The notes under the pieces were generated by a model that saw nothing but the letters and a program-made list of their open reading frames with translations, was not told the DNA's origin and did no database searches. A program made the position numbers and the translations under genes. 8,174 nt of DNA from an uncultured Prevotella sp. (GTDB lineage: Bacteria > Bacteroidota > Bacteroidia > Bacteroidales > Bacteroidaceae). Shown piece by piece: positions 1 to 7,400 of this stretch; position 1 is the stretch's first letter; every line of letters starts with the position of its first letter. The stretch spans positions 1 to 8,174 of the forward strand of contig CATXJC010000064.1 in the NCBI GenBank assembly GCA_958369755.1. Reading direction: 5' to 3'.

Positions 1-16
1 TTTTGAAATTCAACTG

Positions 17-48
17 CAAAATTATAACTTTTATTCGAAATGAGCAAA
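17..48 (-). promoter_or_regulatory. Near-consensus Bacteroidota sigma-ABfr promoter directed out of the window
   Basis: On the minus strand, TTTG (45-48) is followed after 20 bases by TAATTTTG (24-17). This fits the Bacteroidota housekeeping pattern of TTTG at -33 and TAnnTTTG at -7. The expected transcription start is around positions 9-13, so the transcript leaves the window at its left edge. It lies just beyond the terminator that ends the GH16 gene. It would therefore start a new, co-oriented transcription unit whose gene is not visible. Motif and spacing are seen directly; promoter activity is inferred. Confidence 0.6.
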
Positions 49-79
49 TTGTAAGTAAGAAAAAGACAGATATTCGGAG

Positions 80-136
80 CAAAAGAACAAAAGAAAAAGT
101 CTTAGGAGTAAGTGCAGATACGACTTCTCCTAAGAC
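80..136 (-). terminator. Intrinsic terminator at the end of the PUL operon
   Basis: Positions 127-136 and 99-108 form a perfect 10-bp stem (CTCCTAAGAC / GTCTTAGGAG). The inner stem can extend with ACT (124-126 region) against AGT (111-113) across a small bulge. Read on the minus strand, the stem is followed by a T-rich tract (98 down to about 80, almost only T with single interruptions), as expected for a factor-independent terminator. It begins 31 bases after the GH16 stop codon, and no further gene lies before it. The structure marks the 3' end of the susC-susD-SGBP-GH16 unit. Confidence 0.85.
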
Positions 137-167
137 CTTATTATTTATATAGTAAAAAAATCAAGCC

Positions 168-1322
168 TTATTTTTTCTGGAATACTCTCACGTAATCCAC
201 TTCCATCTGAACAGGGAGGGCGCTTTCGTCAACACCCTTCTTGCCGCCCCAATCACCGCCCCAAGCCAGGTTGAGGATAACATAGAATGGTTTATTGAAA
301 GGCCATGAACCCACTTCATTTTTACCATCATTGTTGAAATTGAGCAGTTCTTTACCATCCACATAGGTCTTGATATAATCAGGAGTCCACTCCAGGCGAT
401 AAACGTGGAAACCGTCTTCAGCACCCACAGTCAGACGCTCCTTGGTAATCTGGGTTCCCATCACGTGATTAAACTTCTCAGTATGGAGCGACGAAGAAGT
501 ATAGTTAGGATTAAAGCCTACCTCTTCCATAATATCAATCTCGCCACATTTAGGCCAAGGATTTGCTCCGAAATCATTGTTGCAAGGCATCATCCAGAAA
601 GCAGGCCATGTGCCTTTACCTTTAGGCAATTTGATGCGAGCTTCGAAGATACCGTAAAGCCAGCCCTGGGGTTCGTGAGCATATACGCGACCCGAATAAA
701 TCTTGCCGTTGCTGCCCTTGAAACAGTTGATGTAAAGCCGGTTATCTGCAATTTCTGTTACGCGCTTACCATCAGCAGAGCCGTTCGCATAATTCTGAAG
801 CTCATTATTCACCCAGCCCGACTTCTGCACCTCATGACGCCAGTCGGTACTATTCAGCTCAGAACCTTCATTGAACTCATCATTCCAGACCAGTCTGTAA
901 CCTTCCGGAATCACCATTTCGCCTCCTTCAATAGGAGTAACCTGTTTTCCAGCCTGATGCACTGGCACCGATACCTTCTTATCCTCTAATGAAATCTCGA
1001 CACTTCCGTCAAGAGCTACAGACGATTTATTCTCTTCCACATCTACAGTTACCATACCCATAGCTTTGTTATTACCACTGGCACTCACTTTAAACCAAGG
1101 GGATACATTTGTCGTAGGACCTTCTCCTGGGAAGGATGCTCTCGCCTCCCAGCCTCCTTCAGAAGCCACTACCATGATTTTATAAGTACCGCCTTTGGCA
1201 GGAACATCGATGCTCGTAGGAGAGCAGGCTATCGTTATCTCTCCATTGACGTCAGACGAACTACTGCTGCAAGAAAGCAGCATGAACGAAAGGAGGAAGG
1301 AAAATATTTTCAAGAATTTCAT
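168..1322 (-). CDS. GH16 endo-beta-glucanase lipoprotein (laminarinase/lichenase type) with N-terminal BACON domain
   Basis: This 384-residue protein is predicted to cut internal bonds of beta-1,3-glucan or mixed-linkage beta-1,3-1,4-glucan. It starts with a lipoprotein signal (lipobox LLSC, lipidated Cys18) and a serine run. Residues about 28-125 look like a BACON domain, ending in the typical VHQAG. The GH16 catalytic domain spans about 137-384. GEIDIMEE holds the catalytic motif ExDxxE: Glu261 as nucleophile, Asp263 as helper and Glu266 as acid/base. This spacing, with one extra residue, is that of laminarinase-like GH16 enzymes (subfamily GH16_3) rather than the ExDxE lichenase/kappa-carrageenase form. 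Other family marks are NNELQNY (172-178), the GTWPAFWMMP segment (237-246) and NLAWGGDWGG (351-360). The domain looks full length. It is the last gene of the operon, 93 bases after the SGBP stop and followed by a terminator. Surface location is likely but not proven, because the residues just after Cys18 are not acidic. Laminarin versus mixed-linkage preference cannot be decided from sequence alone. Confidence 0.93.
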   Translation of the reverse strand: MKFLKIFSFLLSFMLLSCSSSSSDVNGEITIACSPTSIDVPAKGGTYKIMVVASEGGWEARASFPGEGPTTNVSPWFKVSASGNNKAMGMVTVDVEENKSSVALDGSVEISLEDKKVSVPVHQAGKQVTPIEGGEMVIPEGYRLVWNDEFNEGSELNSTDWRHEVQKSGWVNNELQNYANGSADGKRVTEIADNRLYINCFKGSNGKIYSGRVYAHEPQGWLYGIFEARIKLPKGKGTWPAFWMMPCNNDFGANPWPKCGEIDIMEEVGFNPNYTSSSLHTEKFNHVMGTQITKERLTVGAEDGFHVYRLEWTPDYIKTYVDGKELLNFNNDGKNEVGSWPFNKPFYVILNLAWGGDWGGKKGVDESALPVQMEVDYVRVFQKK

Positions 1323-1341
1323 GTCATTTAAAATTTAGAAA

Positions 1342-1381
1342 GGGAGCCACTCCTACTTACTTATTTATAGGAGCAGCTCCT
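1342..1381 (-). promoter_or_regulatory. Intercistronic hairpin just upstream of the GH16 start
   Basis: Positions 1343-1347 (GGAGC) pair with 1376-1380 (GCTCC), and 1350-1355 (CTCCTA) pair with 1368-1373 (TAGGAG). A symmetric 2x2 CA/CA internal loop separates the two stems, and the apical loop has 12 bases. The structure has 11 base pairs and ends about 20 bases before the GH16 ATG. On the minus strand it is followed by a moderately T-rich stretch, weaker than a true terminator tail. A second fold competes: 1369-1381 is itself a palindrome (AGGAGC-A-GCTCCT). It could act as a leaky terminator, an mRNA stabiliser or processing site, or a control of GH16 translation. The pairing is seen; the role is inferred. 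Confidence 0.5.
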
Positions 1382-1415
1382 GTATAATTCTATATAAACC
1401 TATAAAACCTAAAGC

Positions 1416-2816
1416 CTATTTCACAATCAAAACAATGTCGCTGATGGTTACCTCGGCATCCTTAGGAGCACCAGCAAGGTCGATGACGAGTTTCATCTTG
1501 CTCATATCCTGAGGACCGCCATCAGCTTCTTTCGTACTGTTTGGTTGGTTCTCATAACGGAAGACGTATTCGCCTTTAACATCAGTAGACTCCTGGAAGA
1601 AGAGGTTTCCATCATTAGCGTCATCACAAAGCTTCAATGTCCTCATTGGCAATGGAGCAGAAGTGGTAACCTTGCAAGAGAAATCAATCTTGCTATCAGC
1701 TTTGGCAGATACAGGAATACCAAGCATTTTCCACTGTGCGTGCCATAGCTCAGCAGGAGTTTCACAAGGCACGATAATGATGTGCTTGCTTCCCTCATGC
1801 TTGATAACAGGAGTTACATCAATCTGTGCCCAAGAAGCATCACCATACCAAGTTTCCTCAGTAAATGACTTGTTGGCATCAATATCCTTCCAAAGGTTAC
1901 CCGCTGTATTGTAGTCGAATGGCACCTTCAATTCTACAGGAACCACAGTACCATCATCGTTGGCATGATCTTTCAGTACCAGGCTCTCTATCATGATTTC
2001 GTCATCAGCAGCATTACCACCAAAGTCGAATACAATCTTCAAATTATTGATGTCCTTGCCTTCGAGGTCTGAACCATAAATACACTTAGGCTCACCTGCT
2101 TCCAATTTTGTATTTGCATCCTTGGAATCGAAAAGGATGATATTGTCACCACCTTCTCCAGAATCACAAAGTTTCACTTTAACGGCATTATGTCCCTTGG
2201 CAGATGTAATGATGCAAGAGAAGTCATAATGCTTATCTGCGCTAGTAGAGATACCTAGGTTTTTGAAAGGAACCTGAGCTTGCCAACGTTCGGTAGTTGC
2301 CTTAGGGAGCTTCAATGTATAGCATCCCTTGCTGTAGCTACAAACCGGGTCAGCAATTTGGGTCCATCCTGGAGCATAATAGCCAGCAGAAGGTTTTTCA
2401 GGGAAGGTAATTCTCTTGAAGAGATTAAACTCGCTGTCCTCTACGAAACCTGCGAAGCCATTCATCTTGGTTTTCTCCACCGTGAAATGCTTCTTGACGC
2501 TCTCCTTGCTAATACCATTACGGTTCTTCACAAAGCACTCCACATCGTAAGTACCCTTCTTGCGATAATACTTAGAGAGGTTGAAAGCAGAAGAATAGGC
2601 ACCATCTATCACCCATACCGGGCTTACTCCCTCTGCACCACCAAAAGAAAAGTTGGCTGTGTTGGTCTCTTGGTCTACATCAATCTTGAAGTTGTCGGCA
2701 AAGTCGGCTACATTAGGCAACTCACCGTTGGCACCAGAGAACTCCTCTGCAGAACATGCGCTGAGCATCAATCCACCCAGAAGAGCATAAGCCATATTTC
2801 GAAATATCTTTTTCAT
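1416..2816 (-). CDS. Surface glycan-binding lipoprotein (SGBP, SusE-position) with PKD-like domain and two tandem binding modules
   Basis: This 466-residue lipoprotein occupies the position after susD usually held by a SusE/SusF-type or SGBP-B protein, which bind the target glycan at the cell surface without cutting it. The lipobox is LSAC, giving lipidated Cys21, followed by SAEE, acidic residues fitting surface export. Residues about 32-114 look like a PKD/Ig-like spacer (PVWVIDG at 66-72, then GTYDVECFVKNRNGIS). Two related modules follow, about 130-283 and 307-466. They share an N-L-[FW]-K start, W-x-Q-I, [RL]-W-x-A-Q (177-181 and 357-361), LGI, DFSC (198-201 and 378-381), K-L-C-D and a closing hydrophobic beta strand. 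They are probably jelly-roll, CBM-like modules, but I cannot assign a CBM family. The shared tryptophans are candidate sugar-stacking residues. No catalytic motif is visible. Binding of beta-glucan is inferred from the neighbouring GH16 and from similar proteins in known beta-glucan PULs. Confidence 0.82.
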   Translation of the reverse strand: MKKIFRNMAYALLGGLMLSACSAEEFSGANGELPNVADFADNFKIDVDQETNTANFSFGGAEGVSPVWVIDGAYSSAFNLSKYYRKKGTYDVECFVKNRNGISKESVKKHFTVEKTKMNGFAGFVEDSEFNLFKRITFPEKPSAGYYAPGWTQIADPVCSYSKGCYTLKLPKATTERWQAQVPFKNLGISTSADKHYDFSCIITSAKGHNAVKVKLCDSGEGGDNIILFDSKDANTKLEAGEPKCIYGSDLEGKDINNLKIVFDFGGNAADDEIMIESLVLKDHANDDGTVVPVELKVPFDYNTAGNLWKDIDANKSFTEETWYGDASWAQIDVTPVIKHEGSKHIIIVPCETPAELWHAQWKMLGIPVSAKADSKIDFSCKVTTSAPLPMRTLKLCDDANDGNLFFQESTDVKGEYVFRYENQPNSTKEADGGPQDMSKMKLVIDLAGAPKDAEVTISDIVLIVK

Positions 2817-2851
2817 ATTGCTGAAATCTTAAAGTTAATATTTTATTAGGT

Positions 2852-2878
2852 GGTAGAGGAAACTATTGTTCCTCTACC
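2852..2878 (-). promoter_or_regulatory. Perfect 10-bp intercistronic hairpin between susD-like and SGBP genes
   Basis: GGTAGAGGAA (2852-2861) and TTCCTCTACC (2869-2878) are perfect inverted repeats around a 7-base loop. They lie 11 bases after the susD stop and 36 bases before the SGBP start. On the minus strand the downstream sequence is A/T-rich but has no clean T run, so it is not a convincing intrinsic terminator. A role in 3'-end protection of a susC-susD mRNA, or in partial attenuation, would lower SGBP and GH16 expression relative to SusCD. The stem is seen; the role is inferred. Confidence 0.55.
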
Positions 2879-2888
2879 TTAATAAGTT

Positions 2889-4415
2889 TTAATAATTATT
2901 CTGAACCAAAGCAGGATCAGAGTCAAGCTCTGCCTGAGCGATAGGAACATACTTCTTGGATTCTGTCCAGGAGTTGGTGCGATAGCCGTAGCTGTCTGGT
3001 ACCAACACGGTAGCAGCCTTGCCTGTACGAACGAGGTCGAAGTAACGCTTACCCTCACCTACAAACTCCAAGCGGCGCTCATTGATAACATCATCCAGAG
3101 TTACGGCTCCAAGCTCTGCGATTCCTGCACGGTTGCGAATCTTATTCACATAATCCTTAGCCTGATTAGCATCGCCACCTGTCTCCAACAAAAGCTCTGC
3201 AGCATTGAGGTAAGCCTCAGCCAATCGATATACACGGAGATTGTTATTATAGTTAAGGTTATTATCGAAACCTGCGTCAGCATTGTTCTCTGTAAACGGA
3301 CGATACTTGGCCAGCCAAAGACCAGTATCCTCATAACGTTTGGTATATTTCACGCCACGACAGTCCCATACAGTAGCATCACGGCGCTTGTCGTTGTCAG
3401 CAAACAGAGCATAGGTTTCGGTACGAACAGGTAGGAATCCCCAACCGTCACCGCCTTGGTTCCAACCATCGCCACCAGGCCAAGAGTTTGGAGAAATCAA
3501 GGTAGGCAATATTGTACCACCAATAGCCAATGGTGAATCCCAACCACGCTCGTTGTTACCATCCTCATAGTTTACTTCCCAGATGCTCTCCTTGCACCAT
3601 TCGCCGCTCTCTTTCCAAATAGAGGCGTAATCGTCTACTATATCATAGTCACTCTTGTCGGCGATGAGCTCCTGCATATACTGGAGAGCCTTAGGATAGC
3701 GAGTCTTGTCATTCTGATACATCACCATCTCGGCATACATCATATAGCACATGGCCTGCGACATTCTTCCACAGTTGGCATCGTCCCAACGCATTGGCAG
3801 GACCTTGGAGTCAATTACAGCCTCAAGCTCTACTATCAATTTGTCATATACTTCATCAGCCTTGAGCTGTGGGGCTGTGTAAGGAGCAGACAAGTTCTCC
3901 AGATAGAAAGGAATATTGCCGAAGTAGTGCCACAAGTTATTGTAGAAATATACACGGAGGGCTCTACCCTGCATCTCATAAGATGCCCTGTTTTTCTCGG
4001 TCAAGTTTGCCTCTGCCCAGCCCAAATACTTCAAGAGGTCATTACAACGCTTGATGCCTGAGTAGTCCACTGTCCAAAGTGAGCTAAGGGTATTGCTGGC
4101 ATTTGCCTCATAGTTGGCAAGCATGTGCCAGTGCTGTTGATCGGTTTTGTTAGAACCGCCTACCCAGAAGTTATCGCCCATTATCTCGGCATCGATATTG
4201 AGAGCATTATACTGTCCCAATCCCCAGTCTGGCCAGTGGATAGGATCGTAAGCCGCATTCAGAGCCTCATTGATATGGGCATCTGTGGTATAATATTCTT
4301 CGAGGTTTTCACCTGATGGGTTCTCCACCTCTAGGAAGCTGTCGCTGCAAGATGTGTTTGCCAGTGTCATACTGGTTGCCAACACTCCTAAAGCTATATA
4401 TTTTATTGTCTTCAT
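2889..4415 (-). CDS. susD: SusD/RagB-family glycan-binding outer-membrane lipoprotein
   Basis: This 508-residue protein is the surface lid of the SusCD importer. It captures oligosaccharides and passes them into the SusC barrel. The lipobox (NTSC) gives lipidated Cys23, followed by SDSFLEVENPSG, the usual SusD N-terminus. The alpha-helical TPR-like scaffold is recognisable in SGIKRCNDLLKYL (119-131), RALRVYFYNNLWHYFGNIPF (151-170) and NNLRVYRLAEAYLNAAELLL (391-410). The family's C-terminal signature INERRLEFVGEGKRYFDLVR is at 444-463. The length is normal for the family. A tryptophan- and glycine-rich stretch with GGDGW twice (314-318 and 321-325) lies in the region between helices where SusD proteins often bind ligand. 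It starts 28 bases after the susC stop, so the pair is surely cotranscribed. Family assignment is very safe; the sugar bound is inferred from the GH16 gene. The symbol is used in the family sense only, as this is not the starch SusD. Confidence 0.95.
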   Translation of the reverse strand: MKTIKYIALGVLATSMTLANTSCSDSFLEVENPSGENLEEYYTTDAHINEALNAAYDPIHWPDWGLGQYNALNIDAEIMGDNFWVGGSNKTDQQHWHMLANYEANASNTLSSLWTVDYSGIKRCNDLLKYLGWAEANLTEKNRASYEMQGRALRVYFYNNLWHYFGNIPFYLENLSAPYTAPQLKADEVYDKLIVELEAVIDSKVLPMRWDDANCGRMSQAMCYMMYAEMVMYQNDKTRYPKALQYMQELIADKSDYDIVDDYASIWKESGEWCKESIWEVNYEDGNNERGWDSPLAIGGTILPTLISPNSWPGGDGWNQGGDGWGFLPVRTETYALFADNDKRRDATVWDCRGVKYTKRYEDTGLWLAKYRPFTENNADAGFDNNLNYNNNLRVYRLAEAYLNAAELLLETGGDANQAKDYVNKIRNRAGIAELGAVTLDDVINERRLEFVGEGKRYFDLVRTGKAATVLVPDSYGYRTNSWTESKKYVPIAQAELDSDPALVQNNY

Positions 4416-4443
4416 AATAGTCTTTATTTTAAAGGTTCTTATT

Positions 4444-7400
4444 TTAGAATGAAAGGTTTACGCCGATGGTGTAGGTGCGAGCCTGTGGATATACACCATA
4501 GTCTACACCGAGAGAAGTTCCACCTGATGAGATTTCAGGGTCGAAGCCCCAATACTTGGTCCAGGTAATCAGGTTCTCTGCCATCACGTAGAAACGCAAG
4601 TGACTGATAGACAACTTCTGTGTAAGCTGCTTTGGCAAGGTGTAACCCAAAGAGATGTTCTTCAATCTCAAGTAAGAGCCATCGCAAAGATAGAGGTCAG
4701 AAACCTGCCAGTTGGTAGCATCGCCATTCTTCAGGATAGGATACTTATTGGAGGTACCCTCGCCAGTCCATCGATTGAGCATCCAAGTAGGGAAGTTGCC
4801 AGAGAACACATCTGTACGATAGGTTGCATCAAATACCTTATTACCCGTTACGCCCTGCAAGAAGAGGTTGAGGTCGAAGCCCTTCCACTCTGCATTGAAG
4901 TTGAAACCGAAGGTCCACTTTGGTGTACCATTACCAATATTGGTGCGGTCGTCTGGAGAAATCTCACCATCGCCATTAACATCTACGAAACGTACATCAC
5001 CTGGCTTGGCATCTGGCATAATCATATTGCCATCCTTGTTGACGTAAGCCTGAACCTCTGCCATATTCTGGAACACACCAGCTGTCTTATAACCATAGAA
5101 GTATGGGAAAGGCTGACCGTTAGATCCACGAGTGCCACCACCAGAGATACCCAGGAAGCCATCGAGGTCGATGTAACCTGTATCATTACCGAGGTTGGTC
5201 AACTCATTGTGCAGATAGGTAACATTAGCCTTGGCATTGAAGCGAGCATCAGAGATGTGCCACTTATAGCCGAGCTCAAACTCAAGACCTGAGTTCTTCA
5301 TGTCACCCACGTTACCGATTGGCTTGGTCTCACCTACGTAGCTTGGGATAGGCATAGTAATCAACATACCGTTGGTCTTCTTTACATAATAGTCAGCTGA
5401 GAATATCAGCGCACTGCCGAAGAAACCGAAGTCGAAACCGATATCAGTCTGCTCACTCTCCTCCCACTTCAAGTCTTCATTGGCTGTGGCATTCGCCTTA
5501 GAACCATTAAACTTGACTGCATTCTTTCCGAAGAGCACGTTGTTGCCCATAGCGGTCAATACGGTATAACGGAAGTCACCGATGTTATCATTACCATTCT
5601 TACCCCAGCTGGCACGGAACTTCAAGTTGCTCAACCAATCGCGAGTACTTTCCATGAATTTCTCGTTCATAATATTCCATCCGATAGAGGCAGATGGGAA
5701 GGTACCATATTTATGAGATGGTCCGAAACGGCTTGAACCATCTCGGCGGATTGTAGCCTGAAGCATGTACTTCTCATCATAGTTATAGCTCAATCGACCG
5801 AAGAGAGAAGATATAGCATGCACTACATTATTGCCACCTGATACAGCATGCTCGATGGTTGGAGCACCTACAGAGATGATGTTACCTTCAGCATCCTTCA
5901 CGATGGTCTGGCTATATTTACCAGTAGCATAGTCGATAGAAGGCTTGTTTACATTCACAAGGTTCCAACGGCTACCTTTCAGATAGTCGCTCTTGTTCTT
6001 CATCGCACTCTGGCCCAGCACAACAGCAAAGCTATGTTTGCCTATGGTTTTGTCATAGGTCAGGGTATTCTCCACCTGCCAGTTGATGCCCTTTTCAGAA
6101 CTCTTGTTAGCCTGGGTATGCTCAGCCTTGACGTTACCAGAGAGGTAATACTTGGATGCGGTGTAGCTATCTGAACCCCAGAAGCTGAGGTCTGCACTAT
6201 AAGTGAAATGATACTTCAAGTTATCCCAGAGCTGAAGGTCGATAGAGAACTTAGGCACAAACTTATGTGACCAGTTCTTAGCTGCTGGGCGCGCCATCAT
6301 GGCAAGAGGGTTGTTCATCTCCTGATAGGTACCTCCCATACCTGGGATGGTATAATAGTTGCCATTGGCATCACGAAGAAGCTCGTAAGTATCACGAGTA
6401 CCTGTAATATTACCATCTGCATCGTATGTATTAGGATCCTCGTAGGTATTATAATACTTCTTCGCCACATTGCTATTGGTTACCGTAGGAGCCAATGTTG
6501 GAGCAAGATAGAGGGCACTACCCAATACTGAGCCATTACTATTAGCATCGATACCTGTACTCTTTACACGGGTGTAAGCCATGTTGACGGTTACATCGAG
6601 CTTGTTGAGGAAGTTGCGATCCTTGCTGGCATCCAATACATTATAAATGTTGTTGCTACGCATAGAGAGACGCTCATAGTTGCTCTGTCCGTAGTTACCA
6701 CCTACGATACCTTCCTGCTTGTAGTAGCCCATGGAGAGGTAGTAGTTGATCTTATCGGATGCACCACTGATGCTTACCTCATGGTTCTGTACAGGGGCAT
6801 TGTCGTTGAATACCAAGTCCTGCCAATCAGTACCAAATCCATTGATAGGATTGCCATTAGAGTCAGTCAGTTTGTATGGATCAGCATAGATAGGAGCCTG
6901 ACCACCATTCACTGCACGCTCGTTCTGAAGGATGGCGTAGTCAGTGGCGCTTGTTACATCACGCTTCTTCCATGCGCTTTGCCAACCGTAAGAGAAGTTA
7001 TAGTTGATCTGTGCCTTTCCTATCTTACCCTTCTTGGTGGTTACGAGAATTACACCGTTGGCAGCACGGGCACCATAGATAGCACCCGAAGCAGCATCCT
7101 TCAACACCTCGATACTCTCGATATCACTAGGGTTGAGATAGTCGAGACCACCCTCGATAGGCATGCCGTCTACGATGTAGAGAGGATCTGAATTGCTGAT
7201 AGTACCTGTACCGCGAATACGGACTTTAGGAGATGCACCAGGCTGTCCTGAAGAAGAGGTTACGTTGACACCGGCAGCCAGACCCTTCAATGCGTTATCA
7301 ACACGCACTGGGCTCTTGCCTGCCAAATCTTCGGTGCTCACTTTAGCGATAGCTGCAGTTACCACGCTCTTCTTCTGAACACCGTAACCTACAACAACCA

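Noticed and set aside
405..989. Plus-strand open frame of 194 codons opposite the GH16 gene
   Set aside because: It lies wholly inside a clear GH16 coding region, its translation shows no family features, and no promoter or start context supports it.
2280..2849. Plus-strand open frame of 189 codons opposite the SGBP gene
   Set aside because: Fully antisense to a lipoprotein gene with recognisable domains; the translation is Cys/Leu-rich with no motif, typical of a shadow frame.
2852..2878. Intrinsic terminator between susD and the SGBP gene
   Set aside because: The stem is strong, but the minus-strand sequence after it lacks a T run, so I annotate it as a regulatory hairpin instead.
3146..3334. 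Minus-strand open frame overlapping susD in another frame
   Set aside because: Lies inside the susD-like gene, whose conserved C-terminal helices are encoded in the main frame; no frameshift is implied.
4416..4443. Possible regulatory structure between susC and susD
   Set aside because: The 28-base gap is A/T-rich with no inverted repeat of note; it is a normal translation-initiation spacer.
4600..5292. Plus-strand open frame of 230 codons opposite the SusC barrel
   Set aside because: Long, but opposite a continuous TonB-dependent barrel; no recognisable fold or signal and no upstream regulatory site.
5848..6174. Plus-strand open frame opposite susC
   Set aside because: Short shadow of the barrel frame with no independent evidence.
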